From assembly GCA_019914995.1 (NCBI GenBank), contig CM034140.1, forward strand, positions 5,766,001 through 5,830,000: DNA of 64,000 nt, given 5' to 3'. A program made the position numbers and the translations under genes. Positions 46,899-58,225 of the stretch are shown one piece after another (the stretch's first letter is position 1; each line of letters starts with the position of its first letter). The notes under the pieces are model-generated. The model was not told the origin of the DNA. It ran no database searches and saw only the letters and a list, made by a program, of their open reading frames with translations. Source of the stretch: Acanthochlamys bracteata (Eukaryota > Streptophyta > Magnoliopsida > Pandanales > Velloziaceae).

Positions 46899-49800
46899 TT
46901 AAGGACGAGAGCAGGATGCCTTTTCTGCCAAATAAGATGGGACATTTTGATACATTTGAATAGATGGTCTAATTCCTGTTTCTTCCATCCAGTGCAATAC
47001 CTACGAAGTTTAATCTTAACAGAGTTAGAGTTGCATAGACGAAAAAATGGACAACAAAACATAATGTCTTACAAGTATAACTGTATAACAATGGTGGTTT
47101 GCCTTTAAAAGATACAGTAACTTCTCACCAAACACAGACAGTTAAACAGCCAGAACAACAGCAGACACACTAAAGTCTTTTCCCAAATCAAGAGCTTGAA
47201 ATAATTAAAAATAGCAAGGGCTCGACATTGTTAGAAGAAATTATTATGACCAAATAATATAAGCAAGTCCCAGTTCTTGAACAAACATTGTTGCCTACTA
47301 TTTGTTTAGAAGTTAACAAAGTTTTACCCCACTTGACACAGTAAATGTCCGAATGTCGTTGCTTTAACATAATCATTGCCTCCCTATTCTTTGGATCCTC
47401 TGCCAATCTGGATGTGTTACTGTAGTAAGATACTTCACAAGCCTAATGCTTGAAAATTAGAAAACATACAGATACATGTCTGCCTACAAACGACAAGCTA
47501 CTGCAGTACTTTCAAGTGGCCTGACATTTAATCTTACACTAAGGGGCTGTTCAGTTCATGCAAAAGTGAGGGGAAAGTCACTTTTTCCGTCAAATTCACT
47601 TTCTTCAATTTTCAGTGTTTAGTTGCATAGAAATCAAACAAAAGTGTCTTTACACCCATTTCTCAAGGAAGTGATTTGTATTGATTGAATGGGTTGATTT
47701 CCATGGCTTTTTGGTCAGAATTCAATCATTTCCATAAAAATTAAATATTACAATATATAATAATATTATTTATAATGTAAGAACAACATCATTACTAATA
47801 ATTTATTATTGTTTGGCTATTATTTCTAGTATTTATCTTTATTTTAAACAATTACTGTTGTATTAAAGATAATAATTATAAAATATGTTTAAATGTTTTT
47901 TCTACTATGTATAAATATGAATATCTACATCATAAAAAATTTATAATATACTTATTAGTTAACAGTTAATATTTTCATAAATCATGATTAATATATAATA
48001 CTATATTATATAATTACTATATAAGTTAATACATTTTACTTATTATATTTATTAGTTTATTGTGATGCCACAATAAATTTTAATTATGATATAGAAACAA
48101 TATCATTACTAATTACATTCAGCACTAATAGTTTATGGATTGTACAAAAGGTCTGAAATATATTATATTACATATTATATAAAATTTTATTTTATTATAT
48201 TGCTTTATTGTTTTATTATGCTTAAAATACAATAATTAATATTATATTATTTTATATTATTTAACAAAGCACTTCCACTTATCAATTTCATTCCACAAAA
48301 CATCGAAACTTGTTCACATTCCGACTACTTTTCAAAAGTCACTGTTCTACTATTTCTAGAAACTCATTTCTTACACTTTGGCACTTCACTGCAACTAAAT
48401 AGCCCCTAACACAGTATAATTCAGATAATGTGGGATGTTTACTTGAGACTAAAATAAAAACTATGTTAACAGCATAGATAGGCTGGAACAAAAAATAGTA
48501 GTCATTCGATTCAGCAAGAGTTGGTCTCCATGAGATAATTCCTCCTACTGGCCACCAAATGGTTACAACCGTGTCAACATATAATCCCATAACTATACCA
48601 AAGGTGCAGATTTGGGTCACTATAGTTCCCAACTGCAATGTCCAACTGATACTGTAGCTAAAATGACCTCAAAAAGTTTATCTATATAAAGCTACCATCA
48701 CATGTAGCTGGTAGCTTCATATGTCAACTGTGCCAATTCAATCTATCATTTCTAGTTTCATTATGAAGAGTCAAAATCACAAGCATCAAAAACTGATCAT
48801 TCAAAATAGGAAATGAGATTAATTGCAAGTAAGAATGAACAACTATTCCTTTCTTTTTCATGTTTTCCTTCAAACTATTGCATTATCAAACATTTAGTAG
48901 GCATCATCAGTGAATGTTCTCAAAGATAGATATCCCTTTGACTCTGAAACATGAAATGGTGCAAATGAATGGACAAAATAGCAACTACTAGAAGATTATA
49001 CACAAAGAAGTTATACAAAATAAATTAGCTGTCTGCTCACAGTTGTTCTGCAGTTTTGTTTACATACCTCAACATATTTTCTCCATTTTCCAGCTGCCAA
49101 AAGATATTTTAATATAATTGTATAACTTGCATAGCCGACCCTTATCTCTGAAGAAATAAGCTTATAGAAGACCTGCAGAGAAAATAACGCCAGTAAACTA
49201 AGGCAATAGTAAAAGAAAAGCTGATTCAGAAAGGCTGAGAGCAAAACAACGAGTAAGGTAGCTGCTGGATCATTATCAACATTGTCCTCTTTATGAAGTA
49301 GTTACTCTAGCAAAAATTGTTTTCACAAGAAAATATCCATAAACTTTTAAAATCAATTTTTTCTTTATTTTTGGATCGACTTTTACATTAGTGTTTGTAA
49401 CTTTAAATGTAGCTAGCTACTCAAATAATTTATACCATAATTTTAAAAATTTTGCTAGTGCAAAACCAAAAATACGATGATGCAGTGACATACCAATGAA
49501 AAAGAAAAATAATGTTAGTGGCACTTATGAAAATTTTAAAACAATGGTGGTGCATTGGCACATATGAAACCAATCCCAAATTCTAGTGATAATTCGTAAA
49601 ATGATCTAGAAAACATTAGTTAAATCGATATAAGAAATACAACCAACGTCTAAAACATGTTCTAAGTAAGACTCTCGAATCTTGACTTTAGGTCATATAT
49701 GTCACTTCAGAAAAACAAGCATGCATTACAAATTACCTTCATCATAACCTCCACCTTGCCAGTTTTGCCAAGAACTCGCAAAATTTGGTTTATAAGCCCA

Positions 49801-52800
49801 ATTGAGAAGTTTGACAATGATGGTTCCATATGTTCAATCATTTCACAAAATACTTTCCAGTCTCTCAGCCTGAAAATGAATAAACTTTCAAGTTCAGAAA
49901 GAGTGAAAGGTCACTTGCGTGATATGAATGTAAATTGCATTACAGAGTTATATACTATTACAGAGCCAAAGACATGTCAATCTTATTAAGAGAAGGTGCA
50001 TCAGATGTTGATGCATATGATGAAGAATTAAATCTAGCAAACAAGGAAATAAAAGGTGATGCCAAGACCATTAAAATTAAATAAACAGTTGCCACAAGAT
50101 AACGACAAAATAAAAGGAAAGATAACCGGAGAAAGTACAAAGAGAATCTTCAACTCTTTCTTCTCATCTTCAATGCTACAACAAACAACCCAAAGATTTT
50201 CAAAATTGATTACTTAATTTTGCCTCAATTGCTTTCTGTTGTCTTTCCCAATACCGATTTCTGTCAAAATTATCCACCCTTAACTTTATAGACTTGTAGT
50301 TGGCTCAACAATGTCCATTCTGACACAGAGAAAGCGAATTTGCAGATTTCAGTTATACCAGATATGCAATCAATGGCTAAAGGAATTAATTGTTTAGTCC
50401 TCCTCCAATAATACATCATTGCACCACCATTTTATGTGGTCATAAACAAAAAGCCTATAAATGAAGGATGTAACTACATGCAGTTAACTCGCAAATCTAA
50501 ATGTTTCACTAGTTAATACTGGAAAAAACAACACAGAAACTAAAACTATAAAATACACATGCAACATTTCAATTTTTATGCTTTCTTTCCTCAATACGGA
50601 ATCCTTACATGCTAGATGCTGATATTATCTCAAACGACGCACTAGAGTTAAAAGGAATATGGCTCTCTCTCATTGACTTTGCCAACTGGAGGACTCTGGA
50701 AGGTTGGCTTCCTCTATTGAAGGCTTGCATAAGTGATGAGCAAGCAATAGCATCTGGATGGACATCATTTTCCTCCATATCCTGAAAAAGGTCCCATGCT
50801 TTCATCCAGTTGTCTGGAGAATTCACGTGAATAATGTCAAAATATAATTTGGATAACCTCCATAACTGAACAGCAGATATCAAACAAGGACATGGTGTTA
50901 CCTCCCACACTGTATGCATGTATCATAGCAGAATATGCTACAACATCAATAGAACAACCAGCTCCCTTCATCTTGAAGAAGAGCGATTCTGCTTCTTCCA
51001 ACTTGCCCTGTAGATACAGAAACTATTAACCCCTGATATGTAGAAATCATCAGAATTCTCTGAATTTACAGAACTTGCCTGCGCACTATAAGCACAAATC
51101 AAAGATGAGTAGACCTCCTTAGAGAAAGGAATATGAGATTCATTCATCTCATTAACATATTTAAGTGAATCCTCATACTTGCCCACTTTGGTGGAACCTC
51201 TGATTAAGATATTAAAAGTAGCAGAATCAGGCTTTATGTTGCTTTGTCTCATCGCTCTGTAAAAGCTCCGGGCTCTATCATATTCCCGAACTGTCATGCA
51301 GCTACTAATTGCAGAGTTGTAAGCAGCAACAGTTAATGTGATACCTCGAGACTTAGCTACTGAGATTATAGAGCCAATTTTACCAATGTGACCAACCTGG
51401 CCACATGCTGCAAGAAGGGTGCTAATTGATACAATATCTGCCTTAATACCATCCTTTTCCATTTCATGGAACACATCTACAGCTTCATTTAACATCCCTG
51501 CAGATGCATAAGCATCAATTAGTGCATTGTAACTGACTCTATTTGGCTTCAACAGCTTCTGCTTCATCACAACAAAGATTTCGCGGGCCTTGTCAGGCTT
51601 CCCTGATCTGCCAAATGCATTGAGTAAGGAAGTATATGACACGACATCAGGTTGTATGCCACTGCGCTTGAGTAAATTAAAGACAGCTAAAGCCTTCTCA
51701 TCTAGTCCTTGTGCAGCATACGCACCGAGAAGTGTGTTATAAGAAACAATATTAGGTTTTAATCCTTCCGCTTGCATCATATCAAATACTGCCTTGCAAT
51801 TTTCAAGTTGCCCACAAACAGCATATGCATGGATGATAATAGTGAAGGTTGTGATATCAGGGCGACGCTCTGACTTCTTCTCTCTCATTGAATTAAACAT
51901 ATCCACAGCCATTCCATAGCGTCCCAGCTTTACAAGACAATGTATAATTATGTTTAGTGTAATGGTGTCTGGGTGTATCTTCATTTGTTTCATCAACTCA
52001 AAGTAAGCTAGAGCTTTTGAATACTGTCCACCAGTTTTAAGAGCAGAGAGCACAATATTATGAGTGACAAGATCAGGTCCCACTCCATTCTCAGTCATCT
52101 TCTTAGAAACTTTAAGAGCTTCTTTCCAGTGACCGCTAGATCCACAAGCATTTATTAAGTTGTTATATGTAACCCTGCTAGGAGGTATCTGGACAAAAAA
52201 CTCAATATAAGTAAACAATCACAAATATCATGCTGACTGCTCTTTAATGCAGTTTCCTTTAAGCTAATAGTGGCACACATAAAACAGCATAGCAGCTTAG
52301 AGTAAAAGAAAAACCAAAACAATGCATGACAACTTTTAGTCTGAGACATACAGCAGCCCGAAGCATATCTTCCATAATAGTCATAGCCCATTTCCATTGA
52401 CCAGCTCGGCCATGCGCAAATATGAGAGCATTATAGGTTTCAGCATCAGGTTTGCATCTGCCAAAAAGGACCAAAAATACATGCTTAAGGTAGATGAATA
52501 TAAACAACATCATCCGCAGATAGAAAATAGAGAGCACAAGCTGACGATGGTGGACACAATTAACAAGAAGTTTTTCTAAGGGACCAAAAAGGACAAAAAA
52601 TACATGCGTAAGGTAGATGAATATAAATAAGATCATTTGCAAATAGAAAATAGAGAGCACAAGCTGATGATGGTGGACACAATTAACAGAGAGTTTTTCT
52701 AAGGGAGAGGGAGACGAGACTCTAAACTAAAATTTTTTTTTCTCACCTATTACAATTCAACTGATCATTCGGATAACTAAAAGAAACAATTACAATCATC

Positions 52801-55800
52801 AAAATCTATAACAAAATATTCCATCAACACCTTTCAGGAACAGTGTTGGTTTCCTATATTTTACAAATAGACAGGCCTATCCTAGACTCGAAATCACATG
52901 ACAGTATCAACAAAGTATAGGAACTCCTACATCAAATGAAACCTAATCAGCCATAAATGCCTGGTTCATCTGAAAATGTTAATGTACAATAGCTTGAAAA
53001 TCAAGGGGTCCTGTACAACAAGTTGCATACATCCAATTTATAATGGCCAAAAAGTGTACCAAAAGAGTTTTACAGAGATTTTCCTCCTTAGTTACAATCT
53101 CCCTAAATCCAAGTCTAACATTTTCTAACAAATTTGACATTAACAGATGGGTGTTGCCTATGAGAAACTCCTTTGGGCAGTGCTAACTGGGCAAGGTTTC
53201 AAACAGGTAACGATTTATGGAGATAAATGTTGTCCAATAACGGTCTAACATATACAGAAAATAACCATGGTAGACTTGTGTATCTTGAGGTAGGTGAGTG
53301 GATGCATAACTAAATATTGAATTAGAAATTAAGTCATCAACCAGAAGTCGATGTGGCACCTAAGAGCAACCAAAAGAAGTTCGACTGATGTTGTTAGCAC
53401 CTAAAGAGGAAACCTAGAGATGCGCCTCTTAATAAGAGGGGAAAATGCTAGCCTAAGAGAATTCAGTCAGAGCCTGTTGAATTATTTATTTTACCTACTA
53501 TTAACCTGACTGAAGATATTGTTCATCATAGAGCATAATGGCATGGAAAGATTCATATACCCGACGCAGATCAGTGAGATAAAACTTCGACATTGTTGAT
53601 GCTGTATTGTTGTTGTTGTTGTGGTAACTATGTTTAGCTTTTATATTATTTGCTTGGGATTTGGTGAAAAACTTAAATAACAAGTTAAGAAATTTAGTTA
53701 CACTTCCAGTAGAGTAAATAGTATTTTTCTTACAAGTTTCTACCAATGTCAAATTCATTGGTATCTCTATCTTTAGAGAAACTTCTTTGCTCGCCACGAG
53801 TAGTACTAGGTCCACCCAAACCCATGTTCAGTTTTAAATGGACTCCAGGAACCACGATTCAAGTTCATTCTAACTGGAAACATGGTTTTTGGGCTGTTTA
53901 CCAAATAAACTTTTTGTTTCTCCTCATTCTTCTCTCATTCTCGCTTACTCTCTTTTCTTTTCTTCTCTTATTTGTTACTGCCCTTGTTCATTTAAGAAAT
54001 CTGCTCTTTTCTTCTTTTGCTTTTGAATATTTTGTGCTTTTTTTTTGTTGTTGAACTTGAACTAGGCAGGTATATATAAATAAATTGCTGATTGAACCGT
54101 ATGTATTGATTTGGTTAATATAGAATCCAAATCAACAAGTCTAATGTCTAGCCCAAAAGTATTGACTCAAGTAGAGCGTTAGTTTTTTTTTTAATAATTA
54201 CTTTTTTAAATAGTAAAAAAATTTCGATAGAAGTAAATGAAATACACCAACGTTCTCATTGTGGGAATATAGTATTCCACACCTACAAGTAGTCTATCTA
54301 TCTATCTATATATATATAGATATAGATAGATAGATAGATAGATTCACACACATGCCATCTTAAACACACATGTGTGCACATGTTGGCCAAAAGTAGAGAT
54401 ACGAAGAAGCATAAATTGAAAACATATTGACAAAATTTCAGCTCAAACAAAATACGAATTAACCTCTATTGAAACTTTTGATCAAAATGACACAAAAAGT
54501 AAAAATTGACAAAAGTTCATATTGAGGTCAATTCATATTCCGATTGGGCTGAAAGTTTCTCAACGTATTCCCAACTCATGATCTTCATATTCAATGGTAG
54601 AGATTAGATTTGAAAATCCTTCATATATTTCGTTCTTATATCATTTTGATCAAGAGTTTTTATTGATGTCAATTAGTATTACGATTGAGATGAAATTGTT
54701 TTAACATGTTCCAAACTCATGATCCTTTATATTCAATTGGTAGAAATTAGATGTGGAGATCTCGTCAGTCACTTTTGGTCGACATGTGTACACATGTGCC
54801 TATAAAAATAGCATGCGCTTCTATTATATATATATATATGGCGATGATATATGTACAATATATGATAATGTACATTAGCAAGGTTCCGTTGGTACAAAGT
54901 TCAAAATACAATTTTTGCAGTTGGATATGAAAAATTATGAGCTTGAAATATCCTGACAATTTTTTTCTCAAGATGAAGGCTGATTCGTGGTCAACTGGAC
55001 TACGAATCAACCTTCATCCGATTTCTTAATCAAGATGAAAAGAAAAGCAAAATTATAAAAAATATATATATACTGTCATTTTGATCACGAAATTAGATGA
55101 AAGCCGATTCGTGGTCAACTGAGCTGAAATTTATCAGCTTGTTCCAACTCATTATTCTTTATATTTAATGGTGGAGATCGCATTTGAAGCTTTATTACAT
55201 GACAAAACCGCACTGATGTACAGTTAAAAAGTGATATCATATATCATATATATATATTAGGGCACTCTCTCCTCAGTTTATAGCCGGGGTAACTTCTAAA
55301 TCTAATCTCCATTATTGAATATGAAGAACTATAGGTTAGAAATCTACCCATAAAATTTCACCTCAATCGGACTACGAATTCACCTCCATCCGATCATTTG
55401 ATCAAGATGAAAGAAAATAAGAAAACTTAAAAATATATATGTTGTATCATTTATGTTATCTTGATCAAGGATCGGATTGAGGTAAATTCGTGATCCGATT
55501 GAACTGAAATTTTATGGGTAAGTTTCTAACTCATAGTTGTTCATATCCAACGGTGGAGATTGAATTTAAAAATCACCCCGGCCATAGACCGGAAAAGGAG
55601 TGCCCTTAAGAAGGGAGTGCCCCTATCCCTCCCCTATATATATATAGACAAATGAAGGAGAAAAAAAAAAGAGAAGACAACAATGAAGATATTTAAAATT
55701 AAAAAACAACAACAACAAATTATTGAGAAAAATAAATTTTGCACCATGATTGACCGACCGCTATGAAGGCTGCAACTATAGCTCAACTTTAAACTTAATT

Positions 55801-58225
55801 TTCTAACTTGCCAAAGATTATGCATATGCTCTATTTTGACCCTGCTGTGGCGCTTGGAGTACTCTTTCTAATAAAAATTAACACATATTTTGTCACTCTT
55901 GGTTTAGAAAATATAAATTTAAAGGTGAGGCAGTGCGGTCGTTGATATCTTACCATCGATGTGTTAGAATTGATTCATTCATCATCCCAGTGGTTAAAGT
56001 ACTAAAGAAATCCGCCCATAAACATTCTAAAGTCATGTATTCCTAATAAATGATACAAATAAGGGTAAATACAACTACGGAATGACATATCAAACATATC
56101 TTAGTTATTTAGTCATTACAAAAGGCGTTGTTTATTCACTTCTTGACTTATAAAACACGTGAATGAAACAAAATAATATATTCATCTTAGCGTCTGAATA
56201 TGAAACATTATCTACATAAATTAAAATAGAGGCATTTTATCGAAAGTTCTTTATAGATTCTAATGTAACAAATCTACTTAAGTAGGGTAATTAACAATGG
56301 AAGCTTTTGTCTTAATTGGAACTTAGTAACCTCCATACTCTGACTAAAGACTATGGTCACTAAAAACTTGTTTTGATATTGCGCATTAATGTATACTCTT
56401 CAATTAAAGAGTCCATCCCACTATCTTCTCTCCACTTTTACTTTCATTTATTAATTCGTTCTCATTTTTTGGTCTACCTATTTTCTTTTTATTTTCAAAG
56501 TAACATTTTTTGTTTTCTTTTTAAAATATTGTTCTCTACTTTTCTTCAGGTGTCACAGCTCGACAGGCAGGCATAATGCAATGGTCCTTCCACCCTTGCA
56601 TTATCAGATATTTATTGTACTTCATAGTTAAGGCAGAGAGCACATTTTTTATCCATTCTACAAGCATGTATGCATTATAAATGCTTTAAATCCAAAATCA
56701 TTAACAATTACCAAATAGCACTACGATGAATCTATTAAGGAAACTGCATCCCAGTGAATAGTAATTTTGAACCAGAATTATCACCCACAACCTATGTTTC
56801 AAATTGGATCAAAGAATTGAAACGATTAGATGAACACCAATGTCAATAGATGACTCCAGCAAATAAGGACATACCTCCGTTCCTGCATTTCGAAGAATAA
56901 GCCCCTCGCCTGATCCGTCCTATTATGCCTCGCATGCAGCCTTATCATAATGTTATAGATGTCATTCCGAGCACAATAGTTGCTTTGGTTCTTCATCCAG
57001 TGGAAAACTTGAACAGCATGTTCAAGAGAGCCAGTATTTGCTACTTCCTGAGTCCTTTAAAAGTTAGTATTTCGTCAAGACCAAATGAAATAAAATCTGG
57101 TTTTGCTGAAATGAAAAAATACAGCCATAATCAGAAGAGAAACTTCTCAGAATAAAATATACAAATAAGTTTTAAAAACATTGCAAATAAGAACTCATAA
57201 AGCACATGTTTGCCCAAGAAGAAGTACATCCTCATCCTACAAAGTGGGAAGCCATAGATAAAGGTCTGGTATCACAAAGACCACACCCATGTTCTTAGGC
57301 AATTTAACCTAGTATTTTCATTAGCCTTTCAAGTATATCAATAAACATGATATGTTGGACAATTTGAAGATAGAAATGCTTCAAGTAAACAATATAATAG
57401 TTATATAAAAAAAATTGCCTAAGCAATTACAAAGAGAAAATCCACTTCCAAGCAGCAAATTGTCCACGACTTCAAACAGAAAGCCATCCTGCATTATATA
57501 GAAGCATACATTTTGCTAGGTTACTAGTTTCCAAACAGAATCATCACATGCAGTACGGTAACAAAGCATCAGACTAATGATCAACTACTCAGTAATTCTC
57601 TATGCAATATAAATCCGAGTAACGTAGGTAAGTCAGACTTAAAGGCTACTACCCTCCAGCGAGTTTTCCATTGTACAGAAGCAAAAGAAAATCCATACAA
57701 ATGGGAAATAATCCTAAATTTTGTTATGTTATATTCAGACAAAGAAAATCGATTCAACATTTTACCAAAGAAAAGACTTACCACAAAGGAGAGAACAAGA
57801 GAGAGAGAGGGCGGAGGGTGAAGGTAAAAGAGAAAAACCTTAATGAGAATTGTGAAATTGCGCCTAGCGAACCGCCCGGCCCACCGGTTAAGAACGCCCT
57901 CAACATCCTCCCAATGCTTCAACTCCATCACCTTGCTGACGACCTCTGAAATCTTCCAGTCCCGTTTCCCATTCGCCTTGAGACGGTACTTGGCCGGCAC
58001 GTGGTCCCGCCGTACGCCGTCAATCTCCACGCATACATGCCTCTTTCCAGCGCTGTAATCAACCATTCCCACAACCCTCCGCTCGTCCCACGCCGCTTCT
58101 GAATCCAGCTCCGCCGTGGAACCGCTGGCCCGGCGTAGCCTTGGAGGGTTTAGGGAGGGTCTGTGAGGTTTAGTGGAATGAGATGGTGGTTGGAAGGGGT
58201 TGGGCTGAGGAGTACTGCAGTTCAT
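46899..58225 (-). CDS. EMB2654: Pentatricopeptide-repeat protein, EMB2654-like (nine exons, 808 aa)
   Basis: P-type PPR proteins bind organelle RNA; Arabidopsis EMB2654 is reported to act in chloroplast rps12 trans-splicing and embryo development. Exons on the minus strand are 58225-57839, 57047-56875, 52457-52352, 52188-51079, 51007-50902, 50813-50609, 49869-49737, 49172-49068 and 47000-46899. Phases agree and the total is 2427 bp with stop. The N-terminus is Ser/Pro/Arg-rich, like a plastid transit peptide. Exon 1 then has HWEDVEGVLNRWAGRFARRNF, a stretch that identifies this family. At least 13 tandem 35-residue PPR motifs follow, mostly in exon 4 (for example IVSYNTLLGAYAAQG and RVSYNALIDAYASAG). 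Intron 4 (51078-51008) uses a GC donor, CAG|GCAAGT; the frame demands it. The C-terminus stops slightly earlier than I recall for Arabidopsis (822 aa). The last exon is the least certain. Confidence 0.9.
47543..48406. mobile_element. Tourist-like (PIF/Harbinger-type) MITE in PPR intron 8
   Basis: The left end reads GGGGCTGTTCAGTTCATGC and the right end, complemented, reads GGGGCTATTTAGTTGCAGTG. The element is flanked on both sides by the trinucleotide TAA (47540-47542 and 48407-48409), the target duplication size of PIF/Harbinger and Tourist elements. The 864-bp interior is AT-rich with no transposase. Length is at the upper end for a MITE. Confidence 0.75.
52480..52690. repeat. Direct duplication of about 105 bp at the exon 3 border of the PPR gene
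   Basis: The segment with AAGGACCAAAAATACATGC, AAGGTAGATGAATATAAA and GACGATGGTGGACACAATTA is followed by a second, slightly changed copy beginning AAGGACAAAAAATACATGCG. The first copy starts only about 5-10 bp upstream, in gene direction, of the exon 3 acceptor, so the duplication includes the polypyrimidine-tract region. Confidence 0.8.
54293..54352. repeat. Palindromic CTAT/ATAG microsatellite
   Basis: A run of TCTA units on the left is followed by a TATATATA centre and then a run of GATA units on the right. The two halves are reverse complements, so single strands could form a hairpin stem of about 25 bp. A shorter near-palindrome, GTGGGAATATAGTATTCCAC, lies just to the left at about 54260-54280. 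Confidence 0.9.
54362..54800. mobile_element. Foldback element with long inverted arms in PPR intron 2
   Basis: The left arm starts AACACACATGTGTGCACATG and continues TTGGCCAAAAGT. The right arm, complemented, starts with TAGGCACATGTGTACACATG and continues TCGACCAAAAGT. Arms extend about 130-150 bp and include AATTTCAGCTCAA/ATTTCATCTCAATCG and TTTTGATCAAAATGA. The interior contains additional related words. The exact ends and a target duplication are not certain. Confidence 0.6.
55260..55605. mobile_element. Tourist-like foldback MITE with about 155-bp arms in PPR intron 2
   Basis: The left end reads GGGCACTCTCTCCTCAGTTT and reaches ATAGCCGGGGTAACTTCTAAA. The right end, complemented, reads GGGCACTCCTTTTCCGGTCT and reaches ATGGCCGGGGTGATTTTTAAA. 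The arms stay complementary through ATAAAATTTCA and CCGATC, to TTGATCAAGAT near the centre. TTA flanks both ends (55257-55259 and 55606-55608), the target duplication expected for Tourist/PIF-type elements. No coding capacity. Confidence 0.8.

Larger units (their letters stand above)
52458..56874. other. Intron 2 of the PPR gene (4.4 kb), rich in foldback repeats
   Basis: Flanking exons are joined in phase by AG plus A to make an arginine codon, so the stretch is one intron. It contains two near-identical segments at about 52480-52560 and 52600-52690 (shared ACATGC, AAGGTAGATGAATATAAA, ATAGAGAGCACAAGCTGA). It also has a GTT run near 53608, a palindromic CTAT microsatellite at 54293-54352, and a cluster of long inverted repeats at 54362-55605. 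No second gene was recognised. Confidence 0.7.

Noticed and set aside
53746..54054. Plus-strand 102-codon hydrophobic frame (LLILLSFSLTLFSFLLLF)
   Set aside because: The hydrophobicity reflects a T-rich tract in PPR intron 2; no family similarity and no initiation context.
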